A DNA stretch of 64,000 nucleotides from Lotus japonicus (Eukaryota > Streptophyta > Magnoliopsida > Fabales > Fabaceae). Below are positions 11,045 through 23,459 of this stretch, piece by piece. Each line of letters starts with the position of its first letter. The stretch's first letter is position 1. The position numbers and the translations under genes are program-made. The notes beneath the pieces were generated by a model. It was not told the origin of the DNA and did no database searches. It worked only from the letters and a program-made list of their open reading frames with translations. The DNA is taken from assembly GCF_012489685.1 (NCBI RefSeq), contig NC_080045.1, forward strand, positions 12,549,648-12,613,647. Reading direction: 5' to 3'.

Positions 11045-12399
11045 GATCATTACACATTCCCAGCTGCCCAGACCTCGTGTTCACTTTTCCTATCATTGTT
11101 GTTGTTCCAGTGATTTTCATCTGAACTGTCAAAAGTAGAAAAGTTCTCTGTCTAGCTCTCTGCTGTTTTTTCTCCCATTACATCAATACTGTGCTGCAAA
11201 AGATTTCCAATTCCTTCTTCAAACTGCGAAGTGGACCAGTATGCCAACAAGATTTGGTTTTGTATCATATGGTTCCATGGAGACCATAGGAATCGAAATT
11301 GATGCACTCTATGTCCTGGATGAGAGCCTCCAGACATTTTAATCCACGAGTTACCAGCTTATTGAGCGTGTATATATCCCAACAAAATTAACATGTGAAG
11401 GAAAAAAGAACAAGCTACATACGGTAGGAAAAAAAATCAAGTAGACAACCCGAACACAAGAAATCGAGAATTTCTATAATTTATTGTAAATATATAAATG
11501 TTTGCCCTGATTTGTCACAGTCGCGGGCACATGTGTTTCGTGTCAAGTTTGCGAGACAACAAGCAAATTTACAATAATGTCTCGTTACCCAAGGAGTAAG
11601 AATAATATAGTATACAAGATATTAAGAAGAGGATCAAAAATATCTCGCTAACTCATCCACGCTTGCGCCCTTAGCCACTTAATGCCTCATTAATCATCAT
11701 ATTCCTGCCTACAATATGCCTACAATATACATGATATTGAGTTGATATTTTGATAGGGGCTTTAAACTATTTTTTTATGGACAAATGAGCAAAAATCTGT
11801 AAATGAAGCTGCCATGTTTGATCCAAATCCCCATTTCCCATTGAGGTATATCCTCTTCGGCAAGTCCACTGGTTTTGTTTGTTTCACTGCATGAAGAAAT
11901 GCAATCAATTTATTTTATTTGTTTATTTTGAATTGTAAATCACTGCAAAACTTTTTGTTTCAAAATGAAACACGGTACTATCTATGGTTGTCCTACATCA
12001 ATGATTACATTTCAAAATGAAATACGTTACTATCTACGATTGTCCTAAAAAATAACATGTAATTCTGAAAGCATGACATATATGTTATCCTCTTTATATT
12101 TAAAAAAAAATATAATAAGAGTTTATTAATAAATTGACATCTAATCATAATTCAATTTTTTTTTACATCCAAATAAATTTAAATAATAAAATACTAAAGA
12201 ATGAATATGACAACATATGATTTGATGTTTGTGCAAAACATTTTACACTAAATTCTGATTTTTGTTTCAATAATATTAAAAGTTTTCCGAAGAAAAAAAA
12301 GTATATATAGCTAGTGAACATGTATTGTATGCTTGTTAGACATTCATGCATTGTATATTTGTTATAGAAAAAGACTTAGAATCTAAAGATTAAAGGCCA
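11045..12399. other. Non-coding stretch with a short tandem duplication
   Basis: No gene can be supported. About 11950-12045 contains two diverged copies of a roughly 55-bp unit (TTTCAAAATGAAACACGG and TTTCAAAATGAAATACGT, each followed by TACTATCTA and GATTGTCCTA-like text). A 61-codon minus-strand frame at 11152-11337 has a protein-like look but no recognised motif. Confidence 0.4.
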
Positions 12400-12549
12400 A
12401 AGTCATCAATGTCGGAGTTTATTTATCGGCAAAGCTCAATCTGGTATGACAGTTTTGGTGCCAGCAGAGCATGAAAGTTCATATCATGCTAAGGGTTGGT
12501 AGCGAGAGAGTTGTTAGCACTGGAACCCAGAGTCAGAAACACAAAGCTT

Positions 12550-13320
12550 TTGACCAACACGAATTCATAATATATAGAAATGGGAATAGTTCAGGGTCAC
12601 ACTATTCCAGGTGGCATTTCACTAACCTATTTTCACCATATTCCACGTGGCAGATTCCAGTAAAATTTCTTTTTTCTTTTTCCTTTTTTCAATTTTTCCT
12701 TTTCTCTCCCTCTCCTTCTCTCGATTGTCAAATTTTCTCCCTCTGCAGTTCACGTTCTTTCGTTCTCTCTGTGTCTCTCAACTTTTCAGCGCTTCATCCT
12801 CATATTTTCAAACCCATCATCTCCTCAAACGCTCTCCTCTACACATCAAAATCTTCCTCGCCTTCTTCAAACTCATATCCGGATGAAGCAAACCATCCTC
12901 TTCGCACACGCGCCCTCACCGTTCCGGATTCTAAGATCGACAATGTCCAACTTCAATCGAGTCTCAGATCATACAAAAAATTCATTTTGTTTCTCACGGC
13001 CTCATCGACTCAGGTATATTCATTACTGGTGCAATTTTAGGGTTTTTAGTTCTTCAATCCTTAATTTTGGGATTGGATTATTGTTCTTCAACCCTTGATT
13101 TTGGGATTATTTTCTACAGGTTATGCTGTAAGTTAGAGTTAAAGCAGATACACTCTAAAACCCCTTTTGTTTAATTTTGATTTTTCTGACAGCATAGCGT
13201 CATGTTCTTCCAATTGTTCATTTTGTTCACCGATGTCTAGATCTGCAGATGCTTGCATCAATTTTAGTCTTCACACCAATGCACTGCTGGATGAAGAAAC
13301 TCAGGTATGAAGACTTGATT
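12550..13320 (+). pseudogene. Gene fragment: promoter-like G-box, CT-rich leader and two exon-like pieces
   Basis: A G-box (CCACGTGG, about 12643) is followed by a pyrimidine-rich leader of the kind seen in plant 5' UTRs. A frame rich in Ser and Pro (including RTRALTVPDSKIDNVQLQ) then ends at a good donor (ACTCAG|GTATAT, about 13013). A second exon-like piece (about 13239-13302) lies between tctag and CTCAG|GTATG and encodes SADACINFSLHTNALLDEE-like text. Nothing downstream continues the gene; a PIF MITE follows. I do not recognise the product. It may be a captured 5' gene fragment, possibly in the 5' part of the Helitron, or a gene broken by insertions. Confidence 0.35.
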
Positions 13321-13377
13321 TAGGGATTTTGTTCTTCATGCCTTAATTTAGGGATTTTGTTCTTCATGTAGCATTTA

Positions 13378-13832
13378 CACTTTGTTTGGTAGGATAGAGA
13401 GAGATAGAGAAGAGATAGTAGAGAAGAGAGAAATATGTGAGAAATAGAGTAGATTTGTTGATTGTTTGGTATGATAGAGATGAAAGAGAAAGATGAGAAA
13501 AAGAATGAGGTGGATAATATAAAATCAAAAACTAAAAAATTTAATTTTTAGAAAAAGACTATGATGTCCAACAAAAGAAAAAAAATTACAACTTGCAATG
13601 GCCTTGGAGAGAGAGAGAAGACAAGGACAAAATAGGAAACAAAAAGGTAAACATCACCCACATGCTATCTCTTCTCAAATTGGAGAGAGGAAAAAAAGGA
13701 GTGGGGCCCGCGTTAAAAAGTTCTCTCTTCACTAGAGATGTAGCTACCAAACAAGGGTGGTTTGAGCATCTCTTCTCTATCTCTCTCTCCCCTATCTCTC
13801 TCTTGCCAAACTCTCTTCAAACAAACATAGTG
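13378..13832. mobile_element. PIF/Harbinger (Tourist-type) MITE
   Basis: A 455-bp element with ends CACTTTGTTTG and, on the complementary strand at the right, CACTATGTTTG. It is flanked by TTA on both sides (13375-13377 and 13833-13835), the 3-bp duplication typical of PIF/Harbinger. The interior is rich in GATAGAGAGA on the left and TCTCTATC on the right, so the arms are broadly inverted. No coding sequence. Confidence 0.75.
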
Positions 13833-14546
13833 TTAGGGATTTTTTATTTTTTATTAACAATGGCAATATACATGCTGAAGCTTCATACATGGGTTGATTT
13901 TTGATTACGGTCATGCTTCTATTTTTGGTTAGTTTCATTTGTTTCCCATTGAACTTTTGATTGACTTTGTTGTATATAAATTTCAGCAGTATAAGTATAA
14001 ATATATACTTGAAATTAAAAGGTGGGATTACTTGACATATACTCTCTAACAATCATATGCATGACTAATGAGTACATATTAGGAAAATTTTCAAAAATTT
14101 AAATTATTATCTCCAACTGCATATTAGGGATTTTCAAAACTGCTTAAAATTAGGGAATTTCAAAACTGCTTCAAATTAGGGAATTTCGAAACTGCTTCCA
14201 TTTCAACACCTAATTGTCAGTTAATTTCACATGTTTTACCATGCCCTTAAATTACTCCATTTCAAATTAGGAAATTCACCCTTAATTGTGATATGCATAC
14301 TGCTTAAATTTTGGCCATATACGTTTGACTAATCATGGAAAATCAAATTTCCCTCTTAAATTGGTAACAAATCAAACCTGATTTGTTAGAAGTGGAAATT
14401 GTAAATTTAAATTTTGAATTAGTATTATCAATTATTAAATAAGTTATAATTTAATCAGAAATTAGGACTACAAAACCCTATATATGTTACTGCATTCTGT
14501 GAACGATTCATTCCTCTTCTTTGAACGAAACACAACTCATTCAGTC

Positions 14547-16409
14547 ATGGCATATTTACCTATTTCAGACTTAACAAAATCATCATCCCGTTCAGCCACA
14601 ATTGTTGCTAAGGTGGTACACAAATGGTTTGTACCAAGCAACGATGGCTCAAGGCTTCCTCTGTTGATGGACTTCGTCTTAATGGATAATAAGGTTTGAT
14701 AGACTTATGATTTAAATTTATTTCTTAAGTTCTTTTTCATGGGAATAACTTATTCTATGTTTCTTTTAACAGGGATCTAAAATTCATGCATCTGTCAAAC
14801 GGGAACGCGTCTACAAGTTCGATTCAGCAATTGCTGAGTGATCTAGAAAAAATTTCAGAGGAAGATGAGTTTCTGAAAGGAGGACCCAGAAAGACAATTT
14901 CTGAAGTTAAGCAATGGAAGATGGTAACGTTTCTTTGTGCACAACCCTTTTTCATTAATATAGTATTATGTTTGCTATGTAGATTATAACCTTCATTAAT
15001 TTTTCCAGCGTTCTACCTGCATTGTCATAGCCACAATCAGCGATATTGAGGAAAGTGGTTCTTGGTATTACATGGCTTGCAAGTGCAACAAGTCTGTATC
15101 AGAGGACTCTGAACTATATTTTTGTGCAAACTGTAACAGGCACGTGGTCAGAGCCAGTGTCACATCTAGGTATTTACACATGTCTTATTAGCCTTCTAAA
15201 ACTTTAATGGTTTTCATTATGTTATTATTGTGATCAATGACATTGATCTATTAATAATGTGTTGTCGAAATACAAAGGTTCTGCATACGAGTGTCTGTTG
15301 TTGATGACTCTGAATCGGCGACCTTTGTAATATTTGATCGGGATGCTGCTTCCCTTTTGAAAACAACGTGTCAAGCCCTAATTGATATCTACAAAAAGGT
15401 AGTTTGCTGGAATTTAAAACAGTCATACTCCATTAGTTTTACCGTCATATTTTCTCATTGATTTTAATTACAATTGACAGCCCAACGAGCCTATTCCAAC
15501 CCCTCCTGAGGTTAAGGGTTTGTTGGGAATGAAATTGCTTTTCAAAGTTGAGGGTAGCGATGCTGTCAACTTTAGATATGAGCCAACTTACCGTGTGAAG
15601 AAGATTTGTAGCAATCCTGATATCATTGCAAAGTTTGTAAGCTCAATTGAAACTGCAAATGTTAGTTTTCTATTTATTTTTGTACCAAAGTTTATTTTGA
15701 TTAAAAGTGTTGTTTGCATTAGATCTCACTATCCTTACCGTTTTTTAAGGCTGTCGAATGTTCTGGGAGTTCAGTTTCACATGATAAGATTGGATCTGAG
15801 GTCTGTTATATTTTTCAATATGCGAATTTTGTATGCTTATATTCATTACACTTAGCTTCTAATCTTTTACTCTGCTAACTCAACAGTTAGATCAAAGTCC
15901 GTGTAGTGCTGATCTTTTGAAGACAAAAGTTGTCAGTGGTCAAATCCCTTTGTCTGATTCCGAAGGATTAGATAATTCAGCTACTTTGCTCTTGACCCAG
16001 GTACGTGATTTTTAATAAAAGCACTCATATATCTTTCAGATTTATCATTGTTGATGTATAGTATTTTTAATTTTGTTGTTTTTCAGGAGTTTGCTGCCAA
16101 AAAAGGGACAGACTCAATTTCAAAATCCGCCTCCGGTGTGAATGTTGCTGACGTGGCAAATGACAAATTGGGTTCCCTTTCAAAGGTTTCTTCACAAAAA
16201 TCTTTTACCAATATTTAATTAATTTAATTTTTTTTTTCATCCAAATGTTGATTACACTATATTAACTACAGGACCTTTCACAATATTTTGAGGATTCTGA
16301 TGCTACTAAGGTCGTGGACTCTACTGCATGCGCCCAGTCCGAAGTATGCTCTAAAAAGAACCCTTTTACTCCTACAAAGCGATTGGTGGATGAGATAGGT
16401 ACTTTGTAG
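14547..16409 (+). pseudogene. Helitron RPA1-like single-strand DNA-binding protein, internally deleted
   Basis: Plant Helitrons often carry an RPA70-like gene thought to protect single-stranded DNA. Exon 1 (14547-14693) starts MAYLPISDLTKSS and matches the first OB-fold region. Exon 2 (14773-14923) begins GSKIHASVKRERVYKF but hits TGA at 14839; another frame then resumes with FLKGGPRKTISEVKQWKM. The middle OB folds are therefore lost and the frame is shifted. Later exons are good: 15009-15169 with a zinc-ribbon pattern (CKCNKS, then CANC), 15278-15399, 15481-15660, 15750-15800, 15887-16000, 16087-16185 and 16272-16409, all with GT-AG borders. The last exon ends at TAG 16407-16409. The frame continues after it through KLKKVIKQEKD to a stop at 16464, so this TAG may also be premature. 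Confidence 0.8.
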
Positions 16410-16812
16410 CCCCCGGAGAGGACTACAAACAAGTTGAAGAAGGTCATCAAGCAGGAGAAGGATTGAAGACATACTTTCATTAATAAATTTACATTTGCTT
16501 TGATATTATGTTGAATTTTTAATCGTTTAAGTCTATGACTTATTTTATGGTTATTAGTTACGTTTGGATTATTAAGTACTGTTTTCTTCATGGGATTTGT
16601 TTTTGGATATAATTGGTTACTTTAATTGACTATTATTCAACTCTTTTATCACACCTCAATTGAAGCCAAATTATGCAATTTTTGTGATTGAACACAATCT
16701 AATTGCAAGAAACTGGGAAAGCTTAATGAGACACTAGCTATTGATGGTCAAATTATTAAGTCATCCAGACACTAACACTGTATGGTACTTTAATAATACC
16801 CTTTCATTGCAG

Positions 16813-19800
16813 TCAGCTAATTTTAAGAAAGTTTGTGCTGCAGAGGTGTTTTATTTGGGGGAAGCATCTTAGGTATGCTCTAATTGTCAATCTATTATGT
16901 GGTATGAAGAGAGGGCAGTTAAATCTGATTATATTCCAAAATTCAAGATTTGCTGCATGAAAGGAAAAATTACACTTCCATTCCTAAGAAAACCTCCTCA
17001 GCTACTATATAATTTGATGAATGAGATAGATGACAGATACAAGAATTTCAAGGAGAATATCAGGGCGTACAACAGTTTATTTTCGTTCACTTCACTTGGA
17101 GGCAAGGTAGAATCAGGAATAAATGATGGAAATGGCCCTCCTCAGTTTATACTAAGTGGCCAAAATTATCATTGGATTGGAAGCCTGATACCCCCTGAAG
17201 GAGCTCCTCCTAAGTTTGCTCAACTCTATATATATGACACTCAGAATGAGTCTTCAAATAGAATGAAATATTTCAGGTGTGGTGAATTATTTACAAATTT
17301 TTAAACAAAATATATATATCTTGATGTTATGGTTGCTGATGCTAAATTCTTACTTTCATTTTTATATCAGTTCAAGTCCAAGGAAAAGTCCACTTGATCC
17401 TTCCTTAGTGAAGGACTTGACTGCAATGATTGACAAAGACAATGAATTGGCAAAGATGTTTCGGAGAGTTAGAGACTTTGTCGAGACTGATGGTTCTTCA
17501 AATTTCTATCTGAAATTGTATCGTAACAGAACTAAGGATCCAAGAACTTATAATATGCCCACGGCTGATGAGGTGGCAACTTTGATTGTAGGTGATCTAG
17601 ACTCTGTGAATGAAGGTAGAGATATTATTGTCAAGGGTACCGATGGAGGTTTTCAACGACTTCCTGAAAAACACCCTTCTTACATTCCTCTTCAATATCC
17701 TTTATTATTTCCATATGGAGAAGATGGTTTTAAGGAGAATATACCACTACGAGAAGATCACATGCAAGACGATTCCCGAAAGAGATACAAAGTTGCAATC
17801 AGGGAATTTATTTCTTACCGGATCCAACAAAGGGACATAGAGCATGGGCATTTAGTGAGCACATGTCGATTATTCCAACAATTTATTGTAGACTGCTACA
17901 CTATGATTGAATCAGATAGAATGTCTTATTACAGAAATAATCAACAGAAGTTTCGTTCAGATATTTTTAAAGGCTTGCAAGAAGCTGTAACTAGAGGAGA
18001 TGTTCAACCCTCCTCTGCTGGAAAACGTATAATTTTACCTCCTTCCTTCACGGGTGGGATGAGATACATGTTCAACAATTGTCAAGATGCCATGGCTATT
18101 TGCAAAAGATTTGGGTATCCAGATTTATTTATAACCATGACCTGCAATGCAAACTTGAAAGAAATTCAGGATTTTGTAACTCCAAGAGGTCTCAGGGCAG
18201 ATGACCGACCTGACATTGTGGCTAGAGTTTTCAAAATGAAGTTGAATGATTCGATGTCCAATTTGAAGAAAGGAAAAATATTTGGAGAAGTACAAGCAGG
18301 CAAGCATTTTTTTCTTTTCTTTTTCTATGTTTTATTTTTTCCTATAATTTACTAATTGTTATGTTAATCACCTAGATCTTTCAAAACCTTTAACTGCAGG
18401 TACCTACACAATTGAGTTCCAAAAAAGAGGGCTTCCACATGCCCACATCTTAATATGGTTGCAAGGTGAAGGGAAGCTTAAAACAGGGGATGACATTGAT
18501 AAGGTAATATCAGCTGAGTTACTGGATCCTGTGTTATATCCTGCTTTGTCAGCAGCAGTTTCAAATTATATGATGCATGGTCCATGTGGGTTTGCTAACA
18601 TGAATTCTGCCTGTATGAAAAATGGAAAGTGTGAGAAATTTTTCCCAAAACAATTTCAGAGCTCAACTACAATTGATGAGGAAGGCTATCCTAAATACAG
18701 GAGAAGAGATACTGGAGTTAGTGTTACGAAAAAAGACATTGTGATGGATAATAGGTATGTTGTACCTTATAATCCAGATCTCCTCATGAGGTATCAGGCC
18801 CATATCAACGTGGAGTACTGTAACAAGTCGAACTCCATAAAATATTTGTTTAAATATGTAAACAAAGGTCCTGATAGAGTTTCTGTTGAAATTTCTAATA
18901 GAGATAAAGATTCAAATAAAGAAAAAGGTGTTGATGAGATAAAGCAGTATTACGACTGCAGGTATTTGTCTCCCTGTGAAGCAGTGTGGAGAATATTTGC
19001 ATTTTATATTCATGACAAGTGGCCTCCTGTTAACAGATTATCATTTCACCTTCCCAATGAGCAGTCAGTTACTTTCAAGGATCATGAGTGGATTGACACT
19101 GTAGTTGAAAGGAACCAGGATATGGACACTGAGTTTACAGCGTGGTTCAAAGCAAATCAGGAATCCGAACTTGGGAAGGACCTAACATATGCAGAGTTTC
19201 CCCAAAGGTTTGTTTATGATGAAGACAAAAGAGCATGGGCTGTCCGAAAGAAAGGATTTTCAATTGGGAGGTTGAATTATATTCCCATGGGTACCGGAGA
19301 ACTATTCTATATGCGGGTCCTTCTTACAATTCAAAAGGGATGTACAAGTTTTGACAGCATAAAAACTGTTAATGGGATACTATACCAGACCTACAAGGAA
19401 GCGTGCTACATCTTGGATTTGTTGAAAGATGATAGAGAATACATAGATGGAATAAAGGAGGCAAGTGATCTTGGGTCTGGACACCAATTAAGACGATTAT
19501 TTGTCATGTTATTGTTAGTGAAAACAATCAGCAAACCAGATGTAGTGTGGGAAGCTACATGGAAATTGCTAGCAGACGGAATTTTATATCAAAGAAGGAG
19601 ACTTCTTCAAATACCAGGTATGTAACTTAAGGAACTCATTTAAACCATATGAAATTAGTTTTTTTAAATAAGTAACTACTAATGTACATTTCTTCCACAA
19701 GTAATTTTATATTCGAATCTTATTTTTTCAGACTTGGAAATTAGTGATGATGACTTAAGAAACATGTGTCTGATAGAGATTGAAAAATTGCTCCAGAGTA

Positions 19801-21392
19801 ACGGGAGATCTCTCAAGGATTTTGATTGTTTACCTTATCCTGAATCTTCCGATCTACATCTATTTGAAAACAGGTTCATAGTAGATGAACTTAACTACGA
19901 TAGAGATGAGATGTCTGCCAAGTGCACAAATTTGCTAAATTTAATGACACATGAGCAAAAGCAGGGCTATAATCAGATATTGGAATCTGTTTTGTCTGAC
20001 TGTGGTGGTTTTTTCTTTTTATATGGATACGGAGGAACAGGGAAAACATTTATTTGGAACGCATTGTCAGCATCTCTACGGTCCCAAGGATTGATTGTTC
20101 TGAATGTAGCTTCCAGTGGTATTGCTTCGTTATTACTACCAGGGGGGAGAACTGCTCATTCAAGATTGTGTATTCCACTACAGGTGAATGATGTATCTAC
20201 ATGTAATATTAAACAAGGAAGCTTACGGGCAAATTTACTTTTGCAGACTAAGTTGATTATATGGGATGAAGCGCCCATGTTGAACAAGTTTTGTTTTGAA
20301 GCCCTGGACAGAACATTGAGGGATTTGATGAGAGTACAGGATGAAAGCAACGCAGAAAAACCATTTGGTGGCAAATTGGTAGTGCTTGGAGGTGACTTTA
20401 GGAAGATCCTGCCTGTTATCCCGAAAGGGTCAAGACAAGATATTGTTAAAGCTACCATCAATTCATCTCAATTATGGAAGCACTGTAAGGTGTTGAAGTT
20501 AACTGCAAATATGAGATTAAGAACTGCTGGATCCCCGGAACTTGCAGTCGATATAAAGGCATTTGCTGATTGGATTCTTCAGATTGGCAATGGTGAATTT
20601 GAATCAGATGAGAGTGGAGAAGCTGATGTAGACATACCTACTGATCTATTAGTTGAGCCAGGTGATAATCCTATTCATGATTTGGTTAATTTTGCATATC
20701 CAGATCTTTTGAGTAACATGAAGGATTACAAGTTTTTTGAAGAGAGATGCATACTATGTCCGACTCTTGAATCAGTTCAAATGATGAATGATTTTATCCT
20801 GAACTTAATTCCTGGTGAACCAAAAGAGTACTTCAGTTCAGATACAACTTGCAGGTCTGATGCGGATTCAGAGATACACTCTGAGTGGTTTACTTCTGAG
20901 TTTTTAAATGATATAAAGTGCTCTGGAATTCCAAATCACAAGTTGAGTTTGAAGAAAGGGGCTCCAATAATGTTATTGAGAAATATAGACCAGTCGGCTG
21001 GGTTATGCAATGAAACTCGCCTCATAGTTAATGATCTTTTGCCGAATGTTATTGGTGCCACTGTGTTAACAGGAACTAATATTGGTGAAAAAATATTCAT
21101 TGGAAGAATGAGTATGGTGCCTAATGATTCGGGCTACCCATTTAAATTTGAAAGACGACAATTCCCAATTTGTACCTGTTTTGCTATGACGATCAACAAA
21201 AGTCAGGGACAATCTTTATCACATGTTGGACTCTTCCTTCCTCGACCTGTTTTTACGCATGGGCAATTATATGTGGCTCTCTCACGGGTGAAATCAAGAA
21301 AGGGTCTAAAAATTTTAATTCTAGATGAAGAACAGAAAGTAATGAATTGTACCAAAAATGTGGTGTACAAAGAAGTGTTTGGAAACATTTGA
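16813..21392 (+). CDS. Helitron Rep/PIF1-type helicase transposase, 4 exons, one in-frame TAG near the start
   Basis: Exons 16813-17276, 17371-18299, 18400-19617 and 19732-21392 join in phase to 1,424 codons including the stop. A TAG at 16870-16872 interrupts the zinc-binding N-terminus (YLGEAS, stop, [14 protein letters not shown]). The Helitron_like_N region follows. The Rep nuclease shows the HUH motif in [12 protein letters not shown] (just after 18400) and the two-Tyr motif region [15 protein letters not shown] (about 18835). The last exon is a PIF1-family SF1 helicase: Walker [10 protein letters not shown], Walker [22 protein letters not shown], and [15 protein letters not shown] then [11 protein letters not shown]. 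Intron 2 uses a GC donor (18300-18301). The first exon with the start codon is not identified. Without the TAG the protein would look competent. Confidence 0.92.
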
Positions 21393-22780
21393 CTACTGTA
21401 CTAGATACAACAAATTTGCTGGCACTCTATACAGGTTAGATTTCATCTTCTCCTTCTTATGATTGCTGGAAAATTGTTCCACATGGTTCTATCCTACATT
21501 GCAATGACGAATTTAATTTACATTACAGGTAAGGCATTTAGCATGATGAAAAACAATGGACTTGGATGGTTGCAACTTAAATTGATTGGTAACGAAATAG
21601 ATCTCCATGTGCCTACTCTTCTGTCTTACTACATGTTGTGAGTTCCTTATCTTTTGCTTGGGTTCTAATTATTAGAATAGTTTAATTATACTGTCACTTC
21701 CTTACAACTCATGCATTTAGTGATTATTACGCAGCAAGACATCTTATTCTTAAATCAAATCATCAAGCAATTCCATTCTTATCTACAATTATAACAGTCC
21801 AGATTAGAGCATAGACAGGTCAAACTCATAAGCTATTTTCATTAGTCAACCCAATCACTTGCTGATAGGAACTGAATGAATTATTTCACTTGATATGAAT
21901 ATTTGAGAGACTAGCTTTGAATGTTCTGCCTAATAGGAATTACACAGTACCATTATAGGAAAACGGAAAAGAAAATCAGAGTAAGAAACTTCTCTACCTA
22001 GGCACAAGCCACCCTGCACTTCATCATGCAACATCATTCTTATCTACAATTATAATAGCCTAAATAGAATTCATAAATAAAATCAATATTCCAAATAGAT
22101 GATGAAAGACTTCAAGATGTAGCAATGCCACGATGGAGTTATTTAAATGCATTAAATGATTATTGATCTTATACTAAATAATAAAGACACAACACATAAA
22201 CTATCTCTTACACAATCATTCTCTTATATACTATCTTCTTTAATTTCAGGTATTTTCAATCTACTACAGAGTTGTGTATCAAGGATGAACCGGCCACTGT
22301 CCAGTGATCATGTCAAACAATGTTAAATTCATAATGATGAGGCTTTTGAAACATGTAGCAGAAAGAGTCTTTTTCTTTAAATTCATTACCAGACTATGAA
22401 AGCCAACATGATGTTTTTATTGCTTATAAATGTGCATTCATTTCAATATCATGACAACTTTGGATTTAAACTTTGGAACGTGACAATGTGCTTATTTGGA
22501 CCTATTATGGTGTCTTCTAATTTCGATATCTTTAGATAATCCATATGACACATTTTATACAAAAAAAAGTCTTTCAAATAGGCTACTAATGTTTTAATGT
22601 ACAAGGAATAGTTCATTAACATTAACTTTTAATTTTAAAGACAACATGTCTAATTAGTACAAATAGCTTAGATGTTTATGTATAATATAATTTTTACTAT
22701 AGCAGTCAAACTTGCATTGTTGTCTATAGTTTGTAATTTTATAAACTATATCAAATGAATACTAATATATGACAAATGTC
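21393..22780 (+). other. Helitron 3' non-coding region
   Basis: No gene is visible. A roughly 25-bp phrase (CATTCTTATCTACAATTATAA) occurs at about 21774 and again at about 22033, so part of the region is duplicated. The sequence is AT-rich up to the terminal hairpin. Confidence 0.6.
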
Positions 22781-22808
22781 ACCCGTGAATGCACGGGTAT
22801 AAAACTAG
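22781..22808 (+). other. Helitron 3' terminal hairpin and CTAG end
   Basis: ACCCGTG (22781-22787) pairs with CACGGGT (22792-22798) around an AATG loop, followed by ATAAAA and CTAG (22805-22808), then T in the flank. This is the canonical 3' signal for ending rolling-circle transfer. Confidence 0.93.
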
Positions 22809-22819
22809 TTTTTTGAGAA

Positions 22820-23056
22820 ATGGAAATTGGCAAAGTCTATTTGGCTGTCCATACCAAAATTTCGCTAAGTCTTGAGGCGTTAGCGCCGAAAAGGATCATT
22901 GCCGATACTGAAGGAGACATCACGATTGACAAGCAGAGTAAAAATACTTATGAGTTTTCTGCCTTAGTGTTCATGCTAGAGAAATTCTTTTCGGCCAGAG
23001 TAGTTTTGGTATTGTCGAATGGTTACCCTGCAGTTGTGGAAATGGTGGGATTCTAG
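22820..23056 (+). other. Short coding-like frame just outside the Helitron, unidentified
   Basis: A 78-codon frame (begins MEIGKVYLAVHTKISLSLEA, ends EMVGF) has a balanced composition and begins 11 bases after the Helitron end. I do not recognise it. It could be the tail of a gene split by the Helitron or an old gene fragment. Confidence that it is a functional gene is low. Confidence 0.25.
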
Positions 23057-23459
23057 AAGATACCCACGTCTAGAGTGATGGCATCACCAGTGCGCCAGTT
23101 GTACACTTGTAATTAAGATTTGAATTTTAAACATGTGTTAATAAGGTAGTTGACGGTTACACACGCTCCACACTTGAATGGTTTTAGGAGGTAGTTTAGA
23201 TAGTGCTCAAATGCTTAGGTTTGTGCTTCCAACAAACTTGTTCATCTAAAAATAGGCTTTAGAACATGAAACAAAGGGTTGGAAAATTGAAATAACACTC
23301 ATAAACGTGACTAACATTTCAAATAAACCCCAACTATCTTTTGTAATTTCTCTTTGCAATTTCAATTCCATATTCAATTTGAGTACTTTCTTTTTCAAGT
23401 CTCTTTTATTTTCATCAACTTGCAATATCAATCGAATAACTTGAAATCAACCTTGCATA

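Larger units (their letters stand above)
14460..22808 (+). mobile_element. Helitron (rolling-circle transposon) with RPA-like and Rep/helicase genes; 5' end not fixed
   Basis: The element encodes, in one direction, an RPA1-like single-strand-binding protein (damaged) and the Rep/PIF1 helicase that nicks and unwinds DNA for rolling-circle transposition. The right end is a clear Helitron terminus: a 7-bp stem with a 4-base loop, then ATAAAA and CTAG before a T. The start given here is the TATA-like box of the RPA gene (CCCTATATATG, about 14475) and is a minimum. The true 5' TC end lies further left; I could not locate it, and the gene fragment near 12.5-13.3 kb may or may not belong to the element. 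The gene set is complete enough that the element was probably active recently. Confidence 0.92.

Noticed and set aside
12471..13040. A 189-codon plus-strand ORF as a complete gene
   Set aside because: Most of it is pyrimidine-rich leader translated by chance; only the last part before the donor at 13014 looks like exon. Reported as a fragment instead.
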